Source: JACQAI01 sp035507915 (GTDB lineage: Bacteria > Pseudomonadota > Alphaproteobacteria > Elsterales > Elsteraceae). Taken from it: DNA of 42,182 nucleotides. Made by a program: the position numbers and the translations under genes. Location of the stretch: NCBI GenBank assembly GCA_035507915.1, contig DATJNS010000379.1, forward strand, positions 1-42,182, in the 5' to 3' direction. Positions 15,101 through 24,511 of the stretch are shown here, piece after piece (positions within the stretch are counted from its first letter, which is position 1; each line of letters opens with the position of its first letter). The notes under the pieces were generated by a model that worked only from the letters and a program-made list of their open reading frames with translations, did no database searches and had not been told where the DNA came from.

Positions 15101-16044
15101 CAGATCGTCTCCGCGATCAGCCGGAAGATCGTCGCCAGCAGGGCGAGCAGCAGCGCACCACCGAGGAACTCGGTGGCGCGGAACACGCGCATCTTGGCGA
15201 TCGTGACCTCGAACAGGCCGAGCCCCGCGGCGCCGACCGCGAGCTTCACGAGATAGAGGACCAGGCCGGCCATCAGGCCGTCGGGCGTGTCGGTCCGGGC
15301 GATGCCCCACGGCGCGAAGATCGCGCCGACCAGCGACAGATAGAGGAGCAGCTTCAGCATCTGCGCGGCTTCGACGAGCGCCAGATGTCGACCCGAATAC
15401 TCGAGAACCATGGCCTCGTGCACCATGGTGAGCTCGAGATGGGTGGCGGGATTGTCGATCGGGATGCGGCCGTTCTCGGCGATCGCGATCATGAGCAGCG
15501 CGATCAAAGCGAGCGACAGCGAGATTTCGATCCCGACGCCGCCGCCGAGGATGAAGCCGATGATCCGGATCAGCCCGGTCGAGCCCGCGACCAGCGACAA
15601 GGTGAAGATCACCATCAGGATGGCAGGCTCGGCGAGCGCCGCGATCATCATGTCGCGGCTGGCGCCGATGCCGCCGAAGGCGGTGCCGACGTCCAGCCCG
15701 CCGAGCGCGGTGGCGAAGCGCGCCAGCGCGAGCAGGGCGACCAGCGCGATCAGATCGGCCGCCGAGGCCAGCGCGAGATCGGTCGTGAAGGTCGGGATCA
15801 GGCCGCTGGCGAGCCAGAGCACGACGAAGGCGACCGCCGGACTGGCGAAGAACAGCGGCGATGCGTTTTGGGCGGCCGCCGGCTGCTTGCGCAGCAGCCG
15901 CCACAGGTCGCGATAGGGCTGGAGCGGCGAAGGGCCGATGCGGCCGTAGAGCCGCGCCTTGACGCGACGCACCAGCCCGGTGACCAGGGGCGCCAGCGCC
16001 GCCGTCAGGGCGAACTGGATGATCTGGAACAGGACGCCGCTCAT
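15100..16044 (-). CDS. hyfC: Hydrogenase-4 component C/NuoH-like membrane subunit
   Basis: A 314-residue NuoH/HycD/HyfC-family protein that anchors the peripheral arm to the membrane. It shows the conserved RRVKARLYGRIGPSPLQPYR (quinone-pocket end and first cytoplasmic loop). It also has SLALIALLMIAIAENGRIPI, DNPATHLELTMVHEAMVLEY with the conserved acidic cluster, and ATEFLGGALLLALLATIF. About eight spans are visible, as usual. The ATG overlaps the stop of the hyfB-like gene by four bases. The conserved acidic loop is retained, consistent with a working link between redox chemistry and ion pumping. Confidence 0.92.
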   Translation of the reverse strand: MSGVLFQIIQFALTAALAPLVTGLVRRVKARLYGRIGPSPLQPYRDLWRLLRKQPAAAQNASPLFFASPAVAFVVLWLASGLIPTFTTDLALASAADLIALVALLALARFATALGGLDVGTAFGGIGASRDMMIAALAEPAILMVIFTLSLVAGSTGLIRIIGFILGGGVGIEISLSLALIALLMIAIAENGRIPIDNPATHLELTMVHEAMVLEYSGRHLALVEAAQMLKLLLYLSLVGAIFAPWGIARTDTPDGLMAGLVLYLVKLAVGAAGLGLFEVTIAKMRVFRATEFLGGALLLALLATIFRLIAETI

Positions 16045-18050
16045 GGGCCGAACGCCACGACGATCATGAGCAGCACGAGCGCGCCGAAGGTGAGCGAGAG
16101 GTAACGTCGAATGGTCAGGAACTGCACGACGTTGACGCGCTCGGCGAGCGCCTCGACGAGGCGGGCGGGCGGGCGATAGAGCGCGCTCCAGATCGGGTCG
16201 GCGACCTGCACGGCGAAGCCGGCCGCGCGCGTCTCGAGCGGTTTCGGCATGTCGACGCGCTCGCGCGCCGCGAACGCCGGCCCGAACACCCGGCGCAGCG
16301 GCTGGCTGAAGCTGCTCGCGGTGTATTGCGTCGTCGGGCTGGCCTCCGGGAAGCCGCAATCCCAGGCCGCGCCGCGCCGCCCGAGCGTCGGCGAGAAGCG
16401 CCGCAGCGCCAGCGTGACGATCAGGCCGAGCACGCCGGCGGCGAGCAGCAGCGCGAGACCGCTATAGACCGCGGCGCGACCGCTGCCGAGGCCGACCGTC
16501 AGCGCGAATGCGCCGCCGCCGGGGAAGCTCGGCAGGCCGAGCGTCCGTGCCACCGGATCGATCATGCCGATGCCCAGGCCGGGCAGCACGCCCAGGATCA
16601 GGCAGGCGGCACCGAGAACGAGCACCGGCCAGGTCAACGACCGCTCGGGTGCGTGCGCCGCGGCGGCTTCGGGGCTGCGCGGCCGGCCGAGGAATGCGAT
16701 GCCGAAGGCGCGCACGAAGCACACCGCCGCGAGCGCCGCGGCGAGCGCGAGCAGAACGCCGACCAGCGGAACGGCCAAGCGCAGCATCGGCTCCGGCAGG
16801 CGCGGACTCGACAGGATCGCCTGGAAGGTCAGCCACTCGGAGACGAAGCCGTTGAACGGTGGCAGCCCGGCGATCGCGACGCAGCCGGCGAGCATGCCGA
16901 GGGCGAGCAACGGCGCGCGCGCGAGCAGACCGCCCAACCGTTCGAGGTCGCGCGTTCCGGTCGCTACGGCAATCGCGCCGGTGCCGCAGAACAACAGGCT
17001 CTTGAACAGTGCGTGGTTGATCGCATGCAAGAGGCCGGCGGTCAGCGCGAGCGTCGCGAGCGCCGTCTGGCCGGTCGCGCGGAAGACCAGCGCGAGGCCG
17101 ATGCCGATCGCGGCGATGCCGAGGTTTTCGACCGTGGAGTAGGCGAGCAGGCGCTTGATGTCGGTCTGGAGCAATGCGTGGAGCAGGCCGAGCACGGCGC
17201 TCGCGCCGCCGATCACCGTGAGCGCCGCGCCCCAGCCCCAAGACACCGGCCCTGCGACATCGAACAGCATGCGGATGAGACCGTAGAGCGCGACTTTCGT
17301 CATGACGCCGCTCATCAAGGCGGAGACCGGCGTCGGCGCCGCCGAGTGCGCGGGCGGCAGCCAGGCGTGGAGCGGCATCAACCCGGCCTTCGAGCCGGTG
17401 CCGAGCAAGACGAGCAGCACGACGGCGGCGCCGGCGAGCGGCGACAGATGCGCGGCGCGCAGGCTCGCGAAATCATAGGCGCCCGCGCCTGCCGCCAACA
17501 CGCCGAACGCGCCCATCAGGCACACGGTGCCGAGGCCGGCGATGACGAGATAGAGCCAGGCGGCTGGCGCCGTATCGGCCTCGTCGTGATGCGCGAGCAC
17601 GAGCGCCCAGGAGGCGAGCGACATCAGCTCCCACGCGAGCACGAAGGCGTAGGCGTCGTCCGCGATCAGCACCGCGGTCATTGCCGCGACGAACAGGGGA
17701 TAGAGCGGCAACACGCGCGCCTGTGCGTGCTCGTGCCGGGCATAACCGGCGGCGAACAGCCCGATCACCGTCGCCGGCGCATGGACGATGACGAGAAACA
17801 GCGCCGAGACCGCGTCGAGGCGCAGGTGGAGCCCGAGCCAGGGCAGTCCGATCGGCAGGATCAGGATCTCCGGCGCCGCCTCGACGGGCAGCGCGAGCCG
17901 GATCGCGCCGATCAGTGCCAACGCGGCAGAGACGGCGGCGGCGGCGACGTAGATCGATGCCGCGGCGATCGGCGTGCGCGCCGTGCCGATGCCGGCCGCC
18001 GCGAGCGCGAACAGGGCTCCCAGCGCGCCGACGATCAGGGCGAGCATCAT
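16041..18050 (-). CDS. hyfB: Hydrogenase-4 component B-like proton/ion-pumping membrane subunit
   Basis: A 669-residue antiporter-like subunit, close to the 672 residues of E. coli HyfB. Family motifs include DAYAFVLAWELMSLASWALV, LGTGSKAGLMPLHAWLPPAH, the APTPVSALMSGVMTKVALYG block, LAYSTVENLGIAAIGIGLAL and LLHAINHALFKSLLFCGTGA. A C-terminal extension after about residue 520 (AAWDCGFPEASPTTQYTASS) is typical of HyfB. It is the first gene of the seven-gene minus-strand operon and carries a major ion channel. Two adjacent ATG codons (18050 and 18047) are possible starts; no strong ribosome site is visible. It is divergent from egtB across 268 bases. Confidence 0.92.
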   Translation of the reverse strand: MMLALIVGALGALFALAAAGIGTARTPIAAASIYVAAAAVSAALALIGAIRLALPVEAAPEILILPIGLPWLGLHLRLDAVSALFLVIVHAPATVIGLFAAGYARHEHAQARVLPLYPLFVAAMTAVLIADDAYAFVLAWELMSLASWALVLAHHDEADTAPAAWLYLVIAGLGTVCLMGAFGVLAAGAGAYDFASLRAAHLSPLAGAAVVLLVLLGTGSKAGLMPLHAWLPPAHSAAPTPVSALMSGVMTKVALYGLIRMLFDVAGPVSWGWGAALTVIGGASAVLGLLHALLQTDIKRLLAYSTVENLGIAAIGIGLALVFRATGQTALATLALTAGLLHAINHALFKSLLFCGTGAIAVATGTRDLERLGGLLARAPLLALGMLAGCVAIAGLPPFNGFVSEWLTFQAILSSPRLPEPMLRLAVPLVGVLLALAAALAAVCFVRAFGIAFLGRPRSPEAAAAHAPERSLTWPVLVLGAACLILGVLPGLGIGMIDPVARTLGLPSFPGGGAFALTVGLGSGRAAVYSGLALLLAAGVLGLIVTLALRRFSPTLGRRGAAWDCGFPEASPTTQYTASSFSQPLRRVFGPAFAARERVDMPKPLETRAAGFAVQVADPIWSALYRPPARLVEALAERVNVVQFLTIRRYLSLTFGALVLLMIVVAFGP

Positions 18051-18318
18051 CGGACGGTCGGCAGCGCGAACCTGCGCGAGAATCGGGTGATTGGCGGACG
18101 AATCGCCGCGCGGACCGGGTCGAAGGGCGTTCTTTTGTACACGTTCGCGGCAGTATAGGGCGTCGGGACAATCGGCTCCAGCGATGGCGCCGGGACGCCC
18201 GTGGGGCTTGAAATCCGCCGGGGTTCGGCCAAGCTCTAAACAAGAACCGGTGGGATGCGTCCCGACCGGTGGGAACGATTGCGCAACCACGGTCGTTCGG
18301 CGGTGACTGGGAGGCAGC
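18051..18318. promoter_or_regulatory. Divergent regulatory region between the hyf-like operon and egtBD
   Basis: This 268-base spacer must hold promoters for both transcription units. It contains an exact direct repeat of ACCGGTGGGA at 18246-18255 and 18265-18274 (19-base period). The intervening TCCC and the second ACCGGT also make a near-perfect inverted repeat with the first copy. A weak -35/-10-like pair facing egtB (TTCTTT, then TATAGG near 18155) can be drawn but is not convincing. The repeat lies 45-75 bases upstream of the egtB start, a plausible place for a regulator. Confidence 0.35.
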
Positions 18319-19604
18319 ATGCAGCACGAGTCCCGCCGCACCACGCGTGCGCCGGCCACCCCGAGCGACCTCGGGTCGCGCGGCCGGTCCGACATCATCG
18401 ATCGTTTCGTCGAGGCTCGGCGCGCGACCGATGCGCTTGCCGCGCCCCTGTCGGCCGAGGATCAGCTGATCCAGTCGATGCCCGACGCGAGCCCGACCAA
18501 GTGGCATCGCGCACACACCACGTGGTTCTTCGAGACCTTCCTCTTGGTGCCGCACTGTCGCGACTATCGCGTCTTCGATCCGCGCTTCGCCTACCTGTTC
18601 AACTCGTATTACGAAGCGGTGGGGCCGCGGCACGCGCGTCCGGCGCGCGGGCTGCTGTCGCGGCCGAGCCTCGACGAGATCGAGCTCTACCGTGCGCACG
18701 TCGACCAGGCGACGATCTCGCTGGCCGACGAGCTGACCGAAACGATGTCGACGCTGATCGAGCTCGGCATCAATCACGAGCAGCAGCATCAGGAGCTGAT
18801 GCTCACCGACATCAAGCACGCATTCTGGAGCAATCCGACGTGGCCGAGCTATCGGGTCGAGGCCGCGCCGGTGGATGCGCCGGCGCCACCGCTCGGCTGG
18901 CTCGAGGTGCCCGCCGGCATCCACGAGGTCGGTCGCGGCGGCGCGGGCTTCTGCTTCGATAACGAGCAGCCCGCGCATCGCGTCCTCCTGCCGGCGGGCC
19001 GGATCGCGGATCGCCCCGTCTCGGTCGGCGAATACCTGGCCTTCATGGCCGATGGCGGCTACGAGCGCCCCGAGTTCTGGCTGTCGGACGGCTGGGCCAC
19101 CGTTCAGGCCGAGCGCTGGCGCGCGCCGCTCTACTGGGAGCCGGCGGCTGCCGGGAGCTGGCGGGTCTTCACGCTGGGGGGCGCTCGGGCGCCGGTTCCC
19201 GGCGAGCCGATCTGTCACGTCAGCTATTACGAGGCGACGGCCTACGCGGCATGGGCGGGCAAGCGGCTGCCGACCGAGTTCGAGTACGAGGTGGCGCGGC
19301 GCCATCACGGCACGACGACGTCGATCGGCCGGGCCGTGCGCGCCCATCCGGCGCCGTTGAGCGCGGCGCCCTTCGAGCAGGACGTGTGGGAATGGACGGC
19401 AAGCGCGTACGCGGCCTATCCCGGCTATCGGCCGGCCGCGGGTGCGATCGGCGAATACAACGGCAAGTTCATGAGCGGCCAGATGGTGCTGCGCGGACGC
19501 TCGTGCGCGACGCCGCCCGGCCATGATCGGCCGACCTACCGGAACTTCTTCCCGCCGTCGGCGCGTTGGCAATTCAGCGGTTTTCGGCTCGCCGAGGACG
19601 CGTG

Positions 19605-19605
<1 letters not shown>
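18319..19605 (+). CDS. egtB: Ergothioneine biosynthesis sulfoxide synthase EgtB
   Basis: A 428-residue EgtB. The enzyme is a non-haem iron oxygenase that joins hercynine to a cysteine or gamma-glutamylcysteine sulfur with O2. The N-terminal DinB-like domain carries the iron-binding histidines: KWHRAHTTWFFETF (His66) and INHEQQHQEL (His153, His157). The C-terminal formylglycine-generating-enzyme-like domain begins near residue 195 (PAGIHEVGRGGAGFCFDNE). It contains YEATAYAAWAGKRLPTEFEY, QDVWEWTASAY and RGRSCATPPGH, and ends RNFFPPSARWQFSGFRLA. The ATG has a GGGAGG site. The gene is directly coupled to egtD by a TGATG overlap. No egtA, egtC or egtE lies in the window. Confidence 0.95.
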
Positions 19606-20579
<974 letters not shown>

Positions 20580-20651
20580 CCCGGGACTTGATGGGAAGCG
20601 AAAGGCTCCGCCGCGCGTTGCTCTTGTGCGCGAATGCGACGGAGGACAGTG

Positions 20652-20993
20652 ATGCGTGGCATTTGGCTCGGATTGGGCGCGTGCCTGGCGATCGCGGCGT
20701 GCAACCATCCCGTGGAGACCGCGCCCGCCAACGCCGTGACGTCGAGCGGCGCCGCCGGATCGGTGGGCGAGATCGCCTTGCGGGGCCAGGTGATCGTGGC
20801 TCATCCACCGGGCACGCAGGACGCGGTCGCGGAGGTCCAACGCGAGGCCAGGGCACGCTGTCCAGGCGGGTTCGCGATCCGCAACCTGCGCACCGCGGAT
20901 GTGCCGCCGACCAGTGATTTCATCTATCGCCTGCAGAACTACGAGGCGGTCGTCGATTGCAATCCGCCGCCGAGCTACGGCGGCGCGCGCTGA
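20652..20993 (+). CDS. Small predicted lipoprotein of unknown function
   Basis: A 113-residue protein with a lipoprotein signal peptide (MRGIWLGLGACLAIAAC, Cys17 following the I-A-A lipobox). The mature part has two further cysteines (RARCPGGFAI and VVDCNPPPSY) about 60 residues apart, which could form a disulfide, and a proline-rich C-terminus. I do not recognise a family. The start at 20652 is preferred over an in-frame ATG at 20634 because of the GGAGG site just upstream and the compact signal. It lies 72 bases after egtD on the same strand and converges on the glycosyltransferase gene. An outer-membrane or periplasm-facing location is inferred from the signal. Confidence 0.68.
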   Translation: MRGIWLGLGACLAIAACNHPVETAPANAVTSSGAAGSVGEIALRGQVIVAHPPGTQDAVAEVQREARARCPGGFAIRNLRTADVPPTSDFIYRLQNYEAVVDCNPPPSYGGAR

Positions 20994-21007
20994 CGCGTGA
21001 CACCGGC

Positions 21008-22582
21008 TCAACGCGGGTGGCAGTCGCCGTCCGCGTTGGTCGCGATCAGGTAGGCGAAGTGATCGAGGCGGCCCGGACGGCGCAACATCGGCAGCTCGAC
21101 CACGACGGGCGTGCCCTCCGGCGTGAGCTTGAAGCGTCCGGCGACGAACGCGCCGAGCTGCGGCGGTAGCGCATCGCCCATTATTTGCGCGTGCCATGCC
21201 AGCACGCAGCCCTCGCCGCCGCGCGGCGGCGGATCGAGCAGCGAATAGGCGGGCGTCATGACGCGCGACCGGGGAAACGCCAGCCGCAGATTGCCGCCGA
21301 GATGCTCGTCGGCCGTCACGATCGTGCCGCGCGTGAAGCCGGCTTGGCGGATCGCCGTCGCGAAAGCGGGCAGCGGCATGTGAAGCCAGCAGCGGCGGCA
21401 GGTGTAGGGCTCGAACAGCGCCTGTCCGAGCAGGGCCACCAGCGCCGTGAGCACGACGGCGCCGATGGCGCCGGCGAACCAGCGCAGACGCCGCTCGTCG
21501 GGCCGTCGCTGATCGAGCCATAGGAAGCAGAGCAGCGGCACCGTGAGGAGCACGGCGTGCATGCGCCGATCCTTGAAATAGGTGACCTGCGCGACCAGAA
21601 CGGTCAGCGCGAGCACGCTCAACGCGATCACGAGCGTCCAGGCAAGCACGCGCAGCCAGGGCCGCGCCGGTGCCGCCGGCTGCCCGGCCGCGGGCCTGAG
21701 CACCGCCAGCGCGATCAGCCAGAACGGCGCGAGGAACAGCGCGCTCGCCTTGATCAGGCTACCGATGCCGGTCGCGACGTTGGCGAGCCAGCTCGGATGC
21801 GCGCCGACGCCGCCCAGCGTGGCCAACGTCGTGCGGTAGTTCGGGCCGACCGCCAGCATCCAGATGCCGTGCGGCAGGAAGATCGCCGCGGCGACGGCGA
21901 GCGCGAGAATCATTCGACGATCGAGCACGCCGACACGCGTCGATGGCTCCAGCAGGCAGGCGCCGAGGAGCGGCACGATGAAGATACCGTAGCTGTACTT
22001 GGTCAGCAGCCCGAGGCCGATCGCGAACCCGATCACGAGATAATCGAGGGTGCGGCGCCGCTCGACCAGGCGCAGCAGCGCGAGGAGGGTGCCGAAGATG
22101 GCAACCGACAGGATCAATGAATGCGTGACGCCGGTATGCACGCCCCAGCCGAAGTCGTAGATCAGCACCAAGGACAGGGTGGCGAGAACCGCCAGCGTCG
22201 GCGACGTGATCAGGCGACGCGCGCAGCCATAGGCGAAGCCGTAGGTCAGGCCCAGCGCCACGTACTTCACCACGACGTGGGCCAGAATGCCGGTGCCGAA
22301 GAGCGCGTAGGCGCCGAGCAGCAGCCAGGTGAACAGCGGCGGTTGCGTCGGGTTGTAGCCCCACGCCCAGAACTGCGCGAACAGCGCCTGCTCGACGTCG
22401 TCGGTGCCGATGTTCGGCGACGCCCACAGGCGCAGCGCGAAGTGGACCGACAGATACGCGGCCAGCAGGACGGCGAATCCGCGGGGTGTCACCGCGAAAC
22501 GGTAGAGCCGCCCGAGCGCGCGGCCGATCCGGTCGGGCAATGGACGCACGAGCGTCCGAACCGGATGATCTTCCGTCGTCAT
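21008..22582 (-). CDS. GT83/ArnT-like integral membrane glycosyltransferase
   Basis: A 524-residue membrane protein of the PMT/ArnT superfamily (PF13231-type). These enzymes transfer a sugar from a polyprenyl-phosphate donor to lipid or protein acceptors on the periplasmic side. The first large loop has the acidic NIGTDDVEQALFAQFWAWGY followed by NPTQPPLFTWLLLGAYALFG, where the Asp pair and the QPPLFTW block are the family hallmark. About eleven to twelve hydrophobic spans follow, and a soluble periplasmic C-terminal domain starts near residue 395 (PYTCRRCWLHMPLPAFA). The ATG at 22582 is chosen; an in-frame GTG at 22636 is possible, and neither has a strong ribosome site. The substrate is unknown. 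Confidence 0.85.
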   Translation of the reverse strand: MTTEDHPVRTLVRPLPDRIGRALGRLYRFAVTPRGFAVLLAAYLSVHFALRLWASPNIGTDDVEQALFAQFWAWGYNPTQPPLFTWLLLGAYALFGTGILAHVVVKYVALGLTYGFAYGCARRLITSPTLAVLATLSLVLIYDFGWGVHTGVTHSLILSVAIFGTLLALLRLVERRRTLDYLVIGFAIGLGLLTKYSYGIFIVPLLGACLLEPSTRVGVLDRRMILALAVAAAIFLPHGIWMLAVGPNYRTTLATLGGVGAHPSWLANVATGIGSLIKASALFLAPFWLIALAVLRPAAGQPAAPARPWLRVLAWTLVIALSVLALTVLVAQVTYFKDRRMHAVLLTVPLLCFLWLDQRRPDERRLRWFAGAIGAVVLTALVALLGQALFEPYTCRRCWLHMPLPAFATAIRQAGFTRGTIVTADEHLGGNLRLAFPRSRVMTPAYSLLDPPPRGGEGCVLAWHAQIMGDALPPQLGAFVAGRFKLTPEGTPVVVELPMLRRPGRLDHFAYLIATNADGDCHPR

Positions 22583-22701
22583 GGCTGGGGCATCGGGCGG
22601 CGCGCGGCCGGTCGCGGGGATTGGAACCGGCGGCACTCTAGGCGATGCGGCGGCGAAAGAGAAACGGCGCTATCCGGCGTGCCTAACCGTCGGCATGCGG
22701 A

Positions 22702-24378
22702 TCAGGCGCGCGGTCGTGCCGCGACCGGCGCGAGGTTCGGCTTGTCGGCCGGTCGGGCGCGGTCCTGCAGGTAGAACTTCTCGCTCGGCTTGGCGTACAG
22801 ATAGCCCTGCCCGTACCGCACGCCGATCTCGCGGAGCAGCACGGCCTGGCTTTCTTCCTCGATCATCTCGGCGACCGACTCGCATTTCAGCTCGCGGCAC
22901 AGGAACTGGATCGCTTTGACCAGGATGCGGTCGTTGGGATTCTTTTGGATCTCGCGCACGTAGAGGCCGTCGATCTTGATCACGTCGACGTTGAGGTAGC
23001 GCAGGTACTGCAGCGCCGCCGACCCGGCGCCGAAATCGTCGATGCAGACGCGGTGACCCGCCTTGCGGAACGATTGAATGACGTTGCCCACCTTTTCGAG
23101 ATTCTTGATTCGGCTCGACTCGGTGACCTCGATCATGAGGCGATGGCGCAGGCTGGGATGGCGCGCCAGCAGCTCGAGCATGACGGACACGAAGGCCGGG
23201 TTCTCGAGGGAGCGGCCGGAGACGTTCATCGCGACGTCGAGCGCGTTGGGCTGTTGATCGAGCAGGACCAGGACGCGCTGCGCTACGCTGTAGTCGAGGT
23301 CGCTGATCAGGCCGATCTCCTCTGCGAACGTGACGGTGCCGAACGGCGAGCTGCCGTCGGGCAGCCGGGTGAGCGCCTCCTGATGGTGCGGCGCGCGGTC
23401 GTTGAGCGACACGATCGGCTGGAAGTACAGGAGAAAGCCGCCCTCGTCGATGAAGCGACGGAAGTCGGACATCTTGGTCATCGCCGTATCGAGCTCCTTG
23501 CTCAACACGTCCTTGAGCGACGCCAGGGTGAACTCGCCGGGATTGGAATCGACGAAGCGGTTCACGGCGTAGAGCAGGGCCTTCACCGTGTCGTTCTGGT
23601 TCATGCCGGCCCGATCGAGCTCGAGGCTGCTGAGGACGACGGCGATATCCGGACCGGTTGGCGCGGCGCGCTTGATGACGTCGGCGACGCCGCGCTGGAT
23701 CTGCGCGGTATCGACCCGCGCATCGTGCACGAGGCCGTATTTGTCGTCGCCCAACGCCGCGGCGCTGTCGTTGGCCACCGAGAACTTCTTGAGCGTATCG
23801 CCGAGCTCGCGCTGGACCGCGCGCCGCATCTCGGGCGACAGCTTGCCGATGACCGCGCCGGCGCCTGCCACGTCGACCAAGGTGAGCTTCGGCGGCGGCG
23901 TGCCGGGCGGCGCGCCGTCGATCAGCTTTTCGGCCTGGGCGGTCAGGGCGTCGCGCCCGAGCAGGCCGGTCGCCGGGTCGCGCGGCAACTCGATCGGCGG
24001 GCGAGCGCCCGCGCCGGTCTGGGCGCTGCGCCCGGGCGCCAGCTGCGCGCTGAACGACAGGTAATAGCCGGATGCCTCGGGAAGCGGGCAGCCGGCTATG
24101 TTGCCCGCCACGCGGCGCGAGCCGGCCTGGAGCACGATGTCGACGACGACCCGGCTGCCCGTCTTGGCGGCGTCGAGCACGGCGCGGAGGGCCGGACCCG
24201 AGTCGGTGGAGACCAGGCTGCCCAAGCTCTTGCCGATCAGCGCCTCGGCCTCGACGCCGAGCAGGCCGTGCACCGTGCCGGTCGCGAAGGCGATGGCTCC
24301 GCCGCGGTCGATCTCGAGGAGGATGTCGCCGCGCGCGAACGCAAAGGCAACGTAGCGGTTCTTCGAGTCCTGGCTCAC
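22702..24378 (-). CDS. PAS-EAL cyclic-di-GMP phosphodiesterase
   Basis: A 558-residue cytoplasmic signalling protein. Residues about 15-110 resemble a PAS sensor (DILLEIDRGGAIAFATGTVH). A poorly conserved middle segment follows to about 300, and residues about 310-540 are an EAL domain that would hydrolyse c-di-GMP to pGpG. Key residues are kept: EAL at 334-336 (HHQEALTRL), Asn in AMNVSGRSL, Glu in MIEVTESS, the Asp pair 447-448 in CIDDFGAGSAAL, Lys in DVIKIDG, Glu in AEMIEEES and Gln in YGQGYLYAKP. It therefore looks active. The GTG start is likely. It lies downstream of the sensor kinase on the same strand after 133 bases, so the two may act in one signalling path. Confidence 0.9.
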   Translation of the reverse strand: MSQDSKNRYVAFAFARGDILLEIDRGGAIAFATGTVHGLLGVEAEALIGKSLGSLVSTDSGPALRAVLDAAKTGSRVVVDIVLQAGSRRVAGNIAGCPLPEASGYYLSFSAQLAPGRSAQTGAGARPPIELPRDPATGLLGRDALTAQAEKLIDGAPPGTPPPKLTLVDVAGAGAVIGKLSPEMRRAVQRELGDTLKKFSVANDSAAALGDDKYGLVHDARVDTAQIQRGVADVIKRAAPTGPDIAVVLSSLELDRAGMNQNDTVKALLYAVNRFVDSNPGEFTLASLKDVLSKELDTAMTKMSDFRRFIDEGGFLLYFQPIVSLNDRAPHHQEALTRLPDGSSPFGTVTFAEEIGLISDLDYSVAQRVLVLLDQQPNALDVAMNVSGRSLENPAFVSVMLELLARHPSLRHRLMIEVTESSRIKNLEKVGNVIQSFRKAGHRVCIDDFGAGSAALQYLRYLNVDVIKIDGLYVREIQKNPNDRILVKAIQFLCRELKCESVAEMIEEESQAVLLREIGVRYGQGYLYAKPSEKFYLQDRARPADKPNLAPVAARPRA

Positions 24379-24511
24379 CTGGTGCCCTGCTTCGCCCCCG
24401 CGACTGCCGCCAACATATCACACGGGTTCGACGTTTCGGCGATGCAGCGCCCGAATTGTTGCTATGCAAAAGGTGTTAGGAGCGTAAGGGCGTCTCCAGA
24501 AGCCTGCCGGC

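Noticed and set aside
10918..18050. Functional NiFe hydrogenase-4
   Set aside because: The large subunit lacks the cysteine ligands of both metal motifs and no maturation or ferredoxin subunit gene is nearby.
16326..18158. 610-residue plus-strand reading frame
   Set aside because: It is antisense to hyfB, lacks any domain and has the composition of a GC-shadow frame.
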